From JAAXHV01 sp965207165 (GTDB taxonomy: Bacteria; Pseudomonadota; Gammaproteobacteria; Eutrophobiales; Eutrophobiaceae): a DNA stretch of 64,000 nt. The stretch spans positions 248,001 to 312,000 of the forward strand of contig OZ242265.1 of the NCBI GenBank assembly GCA_965207165.1, given 5' to 3'. Positions 1-7,957 of this stretch are shown here, one piece after another (the stretch's first letter is position 1; each line of letters starts with the position of its first letter). A model generated the notes under the pieces. It was not told the origin of the DNA, did no database searches, and worked only from the letters and a program-made list of their open reading frames with translations. Both the position numbers and the translations under genes were made by a program.

Positions 1-2178
1 GGCGGACTGTCCAACAGTTTTGGCATTTACCTGGATGAATTCAATATTGCCAATAATGCGACCAAGACCGCGAACCCGCAACTGCAGGACCTGGAACGCC
101 TGGAAGTGCTGCGCGGTCCCCAGGGCACCTATTTCGGCAGTAACGCGACCGGCGGGGCGCTGAACCTGACAACGAAACTTCCCCATGATGAGACGGAATA
201 CGTAATAAACGGCGGGTACTCACGCTTCAATACCTGGGAAGTGGGCGCAACCGTGAATGCGCCGATTACCGATACGCTGTTCGTGCGCGGCAATGTGTAC
301 TACGAGGAAAGCGATGGTTTTCTCAGGAACTTAAGTCCGACCGGTAATGATGACGCCTACGATCATGTCAGCTTTCGCGTGGCCGCACGCTGGTTGATGA
401 CCGATGCCTTTACCGCGGATGTGTCTTTCATGCGCACCGTAGAAAATGACGGCACAGACACCAACGTCAACTCCGGGATAATGGACTTCGATACGCCTAA
501 TTCAACTCCATGGCTGCTTCCGGTTGCACCGGGCGCCGACACCTTCCTGCCATTTGCCGAATTGTTTCCTGTCGACGCCGGCTCGGGTTTTTACCCGGAT
601 GAGCGCCGGGTGATCAACAAGGACTTTTACGAGTTCAACAAGAACCGGCAGAACATCTTCAATGCGCGCCTGAATTACCAGGGCGATAACTGGTCTTTAC
701 GTTCCATAACGGGTGTCATGAAGACCACGAGCCATCGCCAGTTCGACCAGGACCTGGTGCAGTATTCGCTATACCGGACTTACGGCGGGCGCACCGGCGA
801 TACCTTCAGCCAGGAGGTCCGCTTTAACCTTGAGTCTGATACCTGGGACTGGACTGTCGGTGCTTTCTATTCCAACGATGATGCGGATACTTACGGTGTC
901 AGTCCGATTGGCAGTGATAACTTCTACGTCGGAATCCCGGCTTCGTTTGCGCCCGACGGCACAATCGCTACTGTTACCTGTTTCTTCTGCCTGACTGAAG
1001 GAGACATCATTGCCGGCTCGAACATTGAGACCTTCGACTCGGAAAGCTGGGCGGTATTTTCCGAGGCTAACTGGCAATTCACCGAACAACTGAAAGCGAC
1101 GGTTGGCATACGCTACACCGAGCACGATCTCAGATCACAAAGCTTCCGTTTTGCCCGTGTTCATTTCTCCCAGCAGCCCCTGGACGAATACCGGGATTTC
1201 AAGGCGCCGGACCCCGGTGATCCACGCTTGACGAGAGGTTATTTCACCGGCAGTGTCAGTTCGGACTCCATTACACCGCGCTTCGTATTGAACTGGTCGC
1301 CTAACGATAACCTGAATGCCTATGCGTCGGTATCGAGAGGCTACAAGCCGGGCGGTCTGACGATCTTTGAAGCCGATGGTTCGACTATTCCTTTCAGCAA
1401 GGAATCGTTGTGGAATTACGAGGTAGGCGCCAAGTGGCGCGGCGCAGACGGCCGTTTGCAGGTCAATGGCGCGTTCTTCTTTATGGATTGGGAGGATTTG
1501 CAGATACCCTCGGTGGAGATCATCATCAACGAGGATGAGATTCTGAACAACTTCCAGATAATCAACTCCCAGGCAGAATCAATCGGGTTTGAACTGGAAG
1601 CCCAGGCGCTGCTTATGGATAATTTCGTGATTGGCGGCGGGGTAGGATACCTTGATGCCGAGTTCAAGGATTTTGGCCCCGACGACCCGTTTGTTGTCAA
1701 CAATATGGCCTTTGACCTTGACGGTGTAACGGTGCCGCGGGCGCCGAAATGGACCGCCAACCTGTTCGGCCAATACGATGTCAATATAGGTGGTCTGGAC
1801 GGATTCCTGCGGGCGGAGTGGAGTTACCGCAGCAGTATCACGTCTGATGTCGAAGCTACCGTAGCGGGACTACCGATACTGGATAATGCAGTCACCCAGG
1901 AGCGCGGGTATGATACCCAGTTTAACGGTGATGGCTTCGGTAACGGTGTTCCTTTCCCGTGGCCCCGGCCCGCCTTTCCGTTCCGGGTCCCCAGTTATGA
2001 CATCGTTAACCTGCGGGCCGGCATTTCCGGTGACCGCTGGAGTATTACCGGCTATATCGAAAATCTGTTCGATAAAAACTATTACACGGGCACCCAGGAA
2101 AACTTCGGACTTGGCGGCTTCCGTATCCGGCCCCACTTCCGCATTGCCGGCGTAAACCTGCGTCTGTACAGCAAGTAG
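1..2178 (+). CDS. TonB-dependent outer-membrane receptor, 5' end outside window
   Basis: The reading frame is open from base 1, so the N-terminus (signal peptide, TonB box, first part of the plug) lies upstream; about 725 residues are visible. The segment near base 106 reads LRGPQGTYFGSNATGGALN, the hallmark of the plug domain of siderophore- and carbohydrate-type receptors. The rest is a beta-barrel rich in alternating aromatic residues, and the last strand ends in an aromatic-rich 'NLFDKNYY ... RLYSK' pattern. It should bind a large solute at the outer membrane and import it with TonB energy. Next to uronate catabolic genes, an oligouronide or other glycan is a plausible ligand, but this is inferred from position only. 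A strong terminator follows the stop codon. Confidence 0.93.
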   Translation, partial: GGLSNSFGIYLDEFNIANNATKTANPQLQDLERLEVLRGPQGTYFGSNATGGALNLTTKLPHDETEYVINGGYSRFNTWEVGATVNAPITDTLFVRGNVYYEESDGFLRNLSPTGNDDAYDHVSFRVAARWLMTDAFTADVSFMRTVENDGTDTNVNSGIMDFDTPNSTPWLLPVAPGADTFLPFAELFPVDAGSGFYPDERRVINKDFYEFNKNRQNIFNARLNYQGDNWSLRSITGVMKTTSHRQFDQDLVQYSLYRTYGGRTGDTFSQEVRFNLESDTWDWTVGAFYSNDDADTYGVSPIGSDNFYVGIPASFAPDGTIATVTCFFCLTEGDIIAGSNIETFDSESWAVFSEANWQFTEQLKATVGIRYTEHDLRSQSFRFARVHFSQQPLDEYRDFKAPDPGDPRLTRGYFTGSVSSDSITPRFVLNWSPNDNLNAYASVSRGYKPGGLTIFEADGSTIPFSKESLWNYEVGAKWRGADGRLQVNGAFFFMDWEDLQIPSVEIIINEDEILNNFQIINSQAESIGFELEAQALLMDNFVIGGGVGYLDAEFKDFGPDDPFVVNNMAFDLDGVTVPRAPKWTANLFGQYDVNIGGLDGFLRAEWSYRSSITSDVEATVAGLPILDNAVTQERGYDTQFNGDGFGNGVPFPWPRPAFPFRVPSYDIVNLRAGISGDRWSITGYIENLFDKNYYTGTQENFGLGGFRIRPHFRIAGVNLRLYSK

Positions 2179-2233
2179 CAGGAAGTGTATTTACGGCTTG
2201 ATGCGCGGTTACTGTCAAGCCTTGAGGTAAGGT

Positions 2234-2269
2234 AAACTCTCCCGTTGCATGACGGGAGAGTTTTTTTTT
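2234..2269 (+). terminator. Rho-independent terminator of the TonB receptor gene
   Basis: A perfect 12-bp inverted repeat (2234-2245 with 2252-2263) encloses a 6-base loop and runs into nine consecutive T residues (2261-2269). It lies 55 bp after the receptor stop codon and separates that gene from the next one. Confidence 0.95.
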
Positions 2270-2319
2270 CGGCGGCAAATTATACCGGTCGTATTACGCA
2301 GTTTCGCGGAGATTAGGCA

Positions 2320-2817
2320 TTGAACAGTAAAACCGCACCGATTATTTTCCTTCTCCTGCTCTTTCCGGGCCTGTGTATTGCGGAAGAAACGACAAACATG
2401 AACAGTCAAATTGACCAACGGTCTTATCGATTGGGCGGTTTATCCACCTTCGCGGAAATGGTCAGGGTCGGCGTCAAGACTCTTGCCCTGAGCGCGGCCA
2501 TGCTCCCTGATGAAATGGATGCTTTCGTGGGTGATGCAGAGCGCATTGCGCAGGAAGAAGGCGTGATGCTCTACCGCGAGACGGATTTGATCGTCACCGA
2601 CCTGTTCCCTGCCGACGTCGCTGAAGGCAAGCATGTGCTGTTGATCTATCAAGGCACAACCCTGGATGAGTACCTGGCGCTGAAAGAGAAGAAGTCGGAA
2701 CTGGTTGATTCCGGTTCTTATGGGGGTGAGGCGCGCAGGGGCATAGCAAGACAGTTCGGCAAGCTCCTCAGCTATCCCGATGGCGTCATCGAAGAATTGA
2801 TAAATAACAACAACTGA
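2320..2817 (+). CDS. small secreted protein of unknown function
   Basis: The protein has 165 residues. It starts at TTG with a GGAG 8 bases upstream. The first 22 residues form a clear signal peptide (hydrophobic run of I, F and L, then CIA before EE), which is why the TTG start is preferred over the internal ATG at 2398. The mature part is mixed alpha/beta with no cysteines and no motif I can assign; it contains 'RSYRLGGLSTFAEMV' and 'LFPADVAEGKHVLLIYQG'. It may be a conserved periplasmic protein. It stands alone between a terminator and the convergent eda gene, whose stop lies 7 bp away. Function unknown. Confidence 0.75.
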   Translation: MNSKTAPIIFLLLLFPGLCIAEETTNMNSQIDQRSYRLGGLSTFAEMVRVGVKTLALSAAMLPDEMDAFVGDAERIAQEEGVMLYRETDLIVTDLFPADVAEGKHVLLIYQGTTLDEYLALKEKKSELVDSGSYGGEARRGIARQFGKLLSYPDGVIEELINNNN

Positions 2818-2824
2818 CGATATT

Positions 2825-3463
2825 TCACTGGTCGGGCATCACGGCCATTGATTTAATCCGGTGTATTTTCCTTTCTATTCCTGCCCAGTCGGCGGCATCA
2901 ATCTGTGCACGTGATGCCAGCCAGCTTCCACCGATACAGAACACGTTGTCGAGGCAAAGGTAATCTGCGGCGTTGTTTTCATTCAGGCCGCCGGTAGGGC
3001 AGAACCTGACATCGGGGAACAATTCCCGGAACGTGCGCAGGGCCCCGATGCCGCCTGCCGACTCTGCCGGGAAAAACTTCAGGTAACCTAATCCCATTTC
3101 CCGGGCAGCCATGACCTCTGATACGGTGCTGACACCTGGCAGGTACGGCATGTCCAGTTTTCCGGCAGTATTGACCAGGCGTTCCGTCATGCCCGGGCTG
3201 ACACAGAATTGGGCGCCTGCCTCCTTTGCCCGCTGCAGTTGTTCGACAGAGGTGACCGTGCCGATGCCCACGTGCATACCGGGGCATTCGTTGATTACGT
3301 TTTCAGCGGCCGTAAAAGCGCTTTCCGTTCGCAGGGTAATCTCGATGAAATGGATGCCGCAATCCTGTAACATCCGGGCCAGAGGCACTGCCCGGTCCGG
3401 GTTGTTTATGGTGCAGACGGGAAGAATACTACCCGCAGGGATAATGTCCGTGATGGATGCCAT
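2825..3463 (-). CDS. eda: 2-dehydro-3-deoxy-phosphogluconate (KDPG) aldolase
   Basis: The 212-residue protein is a class I aldolase splitting KDPG into pyruvate and glyceraldehyde 3-phosphate, the last step of the Entner-Doudoroff and hexuronate routes. Signatures are Glu41 in 'FIEITLRT', 'GIGTVTS' at 66-72, the Schiff-base Lys129 in 'YLKFFPAE', and the phosphate-binding 'PTGG' loop. These correspond to Glu45 and Lys133 of the E. coli enzyme. The length is normal for the family. The gene is divergent from kdgK across a 53-bp intergenic region, so the two promoters lie back to back and may share control. No clear operator is visible in that short gap. Confidence 0.95.
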   Translation of the reverse strand: MASITDIIPAGSILPVCTINNPDRAVPLARMLQDCGIHFIEITLRTESAFTAAENVINECPGMHVGIGTVTSVEQLQRAKEAGAQFCVSPGMTERLVNTAGKLDMPYLPGVSTVSEVMAAREMGLGYLKFFPAESAGGIGALRTFRELFPDVRFCPTGGLNENNAADYLCLDNVFCIGGSWLASRAQIDAADWAGIERKIHRIKSMAVMPDQ

Positions 3464-3516
3464 GCTAATCGCTTAAACTATACTGTCGTGATGATTTTAA
3501 CCTATTACCGGCCAAA

Positions 3517-4479
3517 ATGATTAACTGGACATCCGGCGGACCTGCCAGGGTCGCGGCAATCGGCGAATGCATGATCGAGCGCAGGATCGGTGCGTCCCAT
3601 GAAGCCGCTGCGTTATTTTCAGGCGATACGCTCAATACGCTGACCTACGCGGCAAGATTGCTCGGCAAGGACAGGGCAGACCTGTTTTATATCACTGCGG
3701 TCGGGGAAGATAAGGACAGTAGCGCAATGCTGGCGGCCTGGGAGGCCGAAGGTATCAATACGGGTCTTGCCAGGCGTTTACGGGATAAATTACCGGGCAG
3801 CTATACCATTGCAACCGGGCCGGGCGGAGAGCGCCGTTTCGATTACGACCGGGACAGGTCCGCTGCGCGTGAGTTGTTCAGGGATGATTTTGCTGCGAGC
3901 CTGCAAGATTCTCTGACAGGGTTTCACCTGGTCTACCTGTCCGGCATATCGTTCGCCATACTCAATCATGAATACCGGGAGAGCCTGCTCGACTTATTGA
4001 AATCCTTGCGCCAGGCAGGCGTTATCGTCGTGTATGATCCGAATTACAGGGCCGCGTTATGGAAGTCCCCCCGGGATGCAAGAGACTGGGCCGAACGTAT
4101 CTACCGCGAAGCCGATGCAGCCTTGCCCGGTTTTGACGATGAGGAAGCCCTATTCAATGATGCCACACCGGAACATACCTGTGCCCGCCTGGCTGACCTC
4201 GGGATTACGGAGATCGTTGTAAAAAACGGTTCATCTCCTTGTACGGTGGCAACAGGAAAGGACATCGGCCGCTTTCCGGTTGCGCCCCGGGAACAGGTTG
4301 TCGACACCACTGCCGCAGGGGATTCCTTTAATGCCGGGTATATTTCGGCGCGCCTGTGCGGCAGTGACATCGCCACCTCCGTCCGGGCAGCGCAATCACT
4401 GTCAGGACTTGTCATCCAGTATCCCGGCGCCATCATCCCCCGGGATGCCATGCCGTCATTACCTGAACTGGCTACCTGA
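3517..4479 (+). CDS. kdgK: 2-keto-3-deoxygluconate kinase (PfkB family)
   Basis: The protein has 320 residues and is a ribokinase/PfkB-fold sugar kinase. The second PfkB signature 'DTTAAGDSFNAGY' near residue 265 carries the catalytic Asp in 'AAGDS'. The N-terminal 'AAIGECMIE' start and the 'GDTLNTLTYAARLLG' segment match KDG kinases rather than fructokinases. It should phosphorylate KDG to KDPG, feeding the neighbouring aldolase. It is followed 22 bp later by the first NSS symporter, probably in one operon. A fragment of a second kdgK copy occurs at 7834-7917, so this gene is the surviving member of a duplication. Confidence 0.93.
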   Translation: MINWTSGGPARVAAIGECMIERRIGASHEAAALFSGDTLNTLTYAARLLGKDRADLFYITAVGEDKDSSAMLAAWEAEGINTGLARRLRDKLPGSYTIATGPGGERRFDYDRDRSAARELFRDDFAASLQDSLTGFHLVYLSGISFAILNHEYRESLLDLLKSLRQAGVIVVYDPNYRAALWKSPRDARDWAERIYREADAALPGFDDEEALFNDATPEHTCARLADLGITEIVVKNGSSPCTVATGKDIGRFPVAPREQVVDTTAAGDSFNAGYISARLCGSDIATSVRAAQSLSGLVIQYPGAIIPRDAMPSLPELAT

Positions 4480-4501
4480 AACCAAATACTAAAAACTGAC
4501 A

Positions 4502-5875
4502 ATGCATTCCGGCCCACAGCCCACCAAGACCTGGTCGTCCAGGCTGACGTTCCTGTGCGCAACGGTCGGCGCGTCCATCGGCCTGGGGAATCTATGGCGT
4601 TTTCCCTACGTTGCCGGTGAAAACGGCGGCGGCGCCTTCATTATTGTATACCTGGTCATCATCCTGTTATTATGCGTGCCCCTGATCATGGTCGAACTGG
4701 CCATGGGCCGGCGCGGCGGCAAGAGCCCGGTGATGACGATGATAAGCCTGTGCAGGGAAGGTAAACACTCCGGATTCTGGACGGCCATCGGCTGGCTGAG
4801 CGTCATTTCTCCGGTGTGTGCCCTGTGTTTTTATGCCGTGGTCGCCGGCTGGTCCCTTGACTATGTCCTGCATGCCGTACGCGGGATTTTCATTTCCATC
4901 TCGCCCGGGGATGCAGAGAGACAGTTTAATGACCTGCTTGCTTCGCCGTACCGGTTAACCTTCTGGTACACCCTGTATATTGCGGCCACCGTCTGCGTAA
5001 TAGGCATGGGCGTGAAGCGCGGGATTGAAACGGTAACTTCTTTCATGTTGCCGACGCTGTTTATCATGATCATCGTCCTGGTGGTATACGGACATATCGC
5101 AGGCGCACCGGCCCGTGCCTGGCATTTCATGTTTGACCCGGATTTCTCCAGTCTTACCGGGAGGAGTGTGCTGATGGCACTGGGACAGGCCCTGTTTTCC
5201 ATCACCGTCGGCACCGGAGTGTTATTGACCTACGGCGCTTATTTATCCAGGGATATTTCGCTGCCGGGTTCGTCCTGGATGATAGCGCTCAGCGACACCC
5301 TGGCGGCCTTGCTGGCCGGTCTGGCTGTTTTCACTATTGTGTTTGCCTCCGGGCTGGATCCGGCCGGGGGACCGGGACTGATGTTTATTTCATTGCCGAT
5401 TGCCCTGGGCGGCATGCCGGGCAGCCATGTTTTCAGCGTGATATTTTTTGTGCTGGTATTCTTTGCCGCGTTTACCTCGTCCCTGTCCATGCTGGAACCC
5501 TTTGTATCATTCATGGAAGACAAGGGGCACCGGCGTTTCACAATGTCAGTGCTCAGCGGTTCAGCGATCTGGCTGATCGGACTGACCGCGGTGTTGTCAT
5601 TCAACCTGATAAAGGATTTCAAACCGCTGTCATTTATACCGCTTTACCGGGATAAAAACATGTTCCACATTCTCGAGTTCAGCGTATCGAACATTATGCT
5701 ACCGTTGACCGCATTCCTGATTGCGTTGTTTGCCGGCTGGATCATGTCCGCTGATATATTGCGGGTGGAAATGGGGATCAAAAGCGACAAGGTCTTCGGC
5801 ATATGGCGTTTGCTCACCCGCTATATCGCCCCGGTAGGGGTTGGTTGCGTACTGGTATTCGGGTTGGTTTCATAA
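4502..5875 (+). CDS. sodium-dependent symporter, NSS/SNF family, copy 1
   Basis: The protein has 457 residues with about 11-12 membrane segments. The hallmark 'GNLWRFPYVAGENGGGAF' in TM1 (unwound Na+/substrate site) and the long hydrophobic helices identify the neurotransmitter:sodium symporter fold (LeuT/Tyt1 type). Known bacterial members carry amino acids, but here the gene sits directly behind kdgK and is repeated ahead of manD, so a sugar-acid substrate is possible; that is inference. The stop codon overlaps the tail of an antisense dehydrogenase stump. It is clearly paralogous to the protein at 7958-9328 along the whole length, with most differences at synonymous or conservative positions. 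Confidence 0.92.
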   Translation: MHSGPQPTKTWSSRLTFLCATVGASIGLGNLWRFPYVAGENGGGAFIIVYLVIILLLCVPLIMVELAMGRRGGKSPVMTMISLCREGKHSGFWTAIGWLSVISPVCALCFYAVVAGWSLDYVLHAVRGIFISISPGDAERQFNDLLASPYRLTFWYTLYIAATVCVIGMGVKRGIETVTSFMLPTLFIMIIVLVVYGHIAGAPARAWHFMFDPDFSSLTGRSVLMALGQALFSITVGTGVLLTYGAYLSRDISLPGSSWMIALSDTLAALLAGLAVFTIVFASGLDPAGGPGLMFISLPIALGGMPGSHVFSVIFFVLVFFAAFTSSLSMLEPFVSFMEDKGHRRFTMSVLSGSAIWLIGLTAVLSFNLIKDFKPLSFIPLYRDKNMFHILEFSVSNIMLPLTAFLIALFAGWIMSADILRVEMGIKSDKVFGIWRLLTRYIAPVGVGCVLVFGLVS

Positions 5876-6016
5876 GCCCTGCACGTTGCCCATCGCCAGT
5901 TCGAATTCCGGCAGATCCAGCGCAATGGATACAACCCGGTAATCAGCTTCCAACAAGGTGCGGGAAATTGCTTCCCCCATTCCCGTATTACCACCCGTAA
6001 CTATCGCTGTTTTCAT
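5870..6016 (-). pseudogene. N-terminal stump of a short-chain dehydrogenase/reductase
   Basis: Read on the minus strand from the ATG at 6016-6014, 48 codons give the classical SDR start: a beta strand, 'VTGGNTGMGEAISR' (the TGxxxGxG nucleotide-binding loop) and a second strand ending in an acidic residue. The frame then hits TGA at 5870-5872, inside the end of the symporter gene. SDR proteins are normally about 250 residues, so some four fifths of the gene is missing. It looks like a gene cut by a recombination whose breakpoint abuts the symporter. A reductase for a uronate intermediate would fit the locus, but the original substrate cannot be told. Confidence 0.75.
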
Positions 6017-6108
6017 AAAAGGCCTTGCTGATATTTTTTGCATTTACCAATAACCGGCACAATGACTTAAACTGAAAAACAAGAAAGCCTGACAATGGAG
6101 ACAAAAAT

Positions 6109-7755
6109 ATGAATGTGTCTGAATATCTGCTAACTCGTTTAAATGCGCTGGGTGTTGAACATGCATTTGGAGTGCCTGGCGACTTCATTCTTCCCTTTTT
6201 TGAATCAATTGGCAACAGTCCTGTTACACACATCGCTGCCTGTAATGAGCTGGATGTCGGCTATGCTGCTGATGGTTATGCACGCTTAAAGGGGCTCGGG
6301 CTTGCCGTCGTCACCTATGGGCCGGGTTCATTCAGTCTTGTGAATGCGGTTGCCGGCGCTCACGCAGAAGCTGTGCCTCTGGTGGTCGTATCGGGTGGGC
6401 CGCCATCCAGTGCATACCGGGCTACTCCCAGACCGGTTCTACACCACTTGCTGGCGGACAATTATGAGGTCTCAATGAGAATATTTGAGCAGATTACCGC
6501 ATACGCCTGTTTAGTCGACAATCCGGAAGAAGCTGCTGCAGATATCGATGAGGCGCTACGGATATGTTTGTCGCGGAAAAAGCCTGTATATCTGGAAATT
6601 CCGTCGGATATACAACTTCATGAAATCGGTGCGCCAGAGCCCTTTGATATTGACTTATCCCGCAAAAACAATGAGGTCACCGAAACGGCAGCCCAACTAT
6701 TGATTGATAGAATCACCAATAGTGAACGCACCGTCATCCTGCCTGGACACGAGATACATCGCTGGGCATTGCAGGATAAAGTCGCTCGCCTTTCGCAGAA
6801 AACAGGCATCCCTGTCGCATCCATGTTCGTTGGGAAAGCAGACTATATGGAGTATTTGCCGGAATGTATCGGCGTATACCAGGGCGCAGGCAGTATTGAA
6901 GCGGTACGGAAATATGTTGAAAGTGCAGATACTGTTCTATTTCTGGGCGCAGTGCCTTCAGATCTTAATCTGGGTGGGTTCACGGCCAAACTAACCAGCC
7001 GGCAAATCGTCACTGTCTGGAACGACAAAATTCAGATGGAACAAGGCAGTTTTTCCGATATTCCGATAACGAATATCGTGGAACTGCTGCTTGAACGGCT
7101 ACCTGAGCAAACCCTGCAAGACGAAGCACGGCCGGTACAGTGTTTTCTTCATAAAGCGGATGAATCACATAAGGTTGAAACGGACGCCGTTCTCACCAAT
7201 AAACGTTTTTATGATCGATTGGCACACTTCTTTCAGCCAAACGATATCGTGCTCGCTGATGCGGGCTGCGCTTTCAATTTAACCCATACGCAATTTCCTG
7301 CGAACACATCCTTCATCGCATCCAATTACTGGGCATCTATAGGTATGGGTTTTGGCGCTGCTTTAGGCGCCTGTTTTGCGGCGACTGATAAGCAACGGAT
7401 AATAGCGGTGGAAGGTGACGGCTCCTTTCAAATGACGGCATTGGAATTGTCCAGCATGATCCGTTATGGCAAAGCCCCCATCGTTATTGTCGTAAATAAT
7501 AAAGGGTATACAGCAGAGCGCTTTATTCATGATGGGGAATTTAATGACATACCGCAGTGGCGTTATCATAAATTGCCCGAGGCGTTTGGGGGCGGCACGG
7601 GTATTGAAGTGCGCACCGAGGGAGAATTGGAGTTGGCGCTGGAAAAAGCGTCTGATGAGCAGCGCTCAGAGTTGCTGCTGATCGAAGTGCATCTGGGCCC
7701 CTTTGATGTATCCGAAGGTTTTCGTGCACTATGCGAGGCGTTTCGTAGTCACTGA
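6109..7755 (+). CDS. thiamine-diphosphate-dependent 2-keto acid decarboxylase (pyruvate/indolepyruvate decarboxylase family)
   Basis: The protein has 548 residues with the three ThDP-enzyme domains. The N-terminal PYR domain has 'AFGVPGDF' and catalytic Glu in 'CNELDVGYAADGYAR'; 'RPVLHHLLADN' carries the paired histidines typical of non-oxidative decarboxylases; the C-terminal PP domain has 'GDGSFQMT' followed by 'NNKGYT', the GDG...NN cofactor motif. This favours non-oxidative decarboxylation of pyruvate, indolepyruvate or another 2-keto acid to an aldehyde over acetolactate synthase or benzoylformate decarboxylase, but the substrate is not settled. GGAG lies 9 bases before the ATG. By eye the gene is richer in A/T at third positions than the flanking symporters, suggesting a separate origin. 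It lies between the two symporter copies. Confidence 0.88.
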   Translation: MNVSEYLLTRLNALGVEHAFGVPGDFILPFFESIGNSPVTHIAACNELDVGYAADGYARLKGLGLAVVTYGPGSFSLVNAVAGAHAEAVPLVVVSGGPPSSAYRATPRPVLHHLLADNYEVSMRIFEQITAYACLVDNPEEAAADIDEALRICLSRKKPVYLEIPSDIQLHEIGAPEPFDIDLSRKNNEVTETAAQLLIDRITNSERTVILPGHEIHRWALQDKVARLSQKTGIPVASMFVGKADYMEYLPECIGVYQGAGSIEAVRKYVESADTVLFLGAVPSDLNLGGFTAKLTSRQIVTVWNDKIQMEQGSFSDIPITNIVELLLERLPEQTLQDEARPVQCFLHKADESHKVETDAVLTNKRFYDRLAHFFQPNDIVLADAGCAFNLTHTQFPANTSFIASNYWASIGMGFGAALGACFAATDKQRIIAVEGDGSFQMTALELSSMIRYGKAPIVIVVNNKGYTAERFIHDGEFNDIPQWRYHKLPEAFGGGTGIEVRTEGELELALEKASDEQRSELLLIEVHLGPFDVSEGFRALCEAFRSH

Positions 7756-7833
7756 TTGGAATGGTCCCGCTTCGATTTCTGTCTTTTATACACCGCTCTG
7801 GCGAGTCGCGTTATGACCACCGTTGCTCTTGCT

Positions 7834-7917
7834 CCTGAGTGCAGGGAGACCCCGTTGATCCTGTTGAAATTTTTACGCAGGACAGGAGTTATTATCGTGT
7901 ATGATCCGAATTACCGG
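7834..7917 (+). pseudogene. remnant of a second kdgK copy (28 codons)
   Basis: In the +1 frame this stretch encodes a peptide aligning without gaps to the middle of the intact KdgK (bases 3967-4050): 'LLKFLRRTGVIIVYDPNYR' here against 'LLKSLRQAGVIVVYDPNYR' there. The DNA is also similar, including an identical 16-base run GTGTATGATCCGAATT. Similarity ends abruptly on both sides. The remnant precedes the second symporter just as intact kdgK precedes the first, so a kdgK-symporter unit was duplicated and this kdgK was almost entirely lost. Confidence 0.85.
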
Positions 7918-7957
7918 ACCCCCCGAATATCCGAGTCAACAAGCTGATCAAACATTC

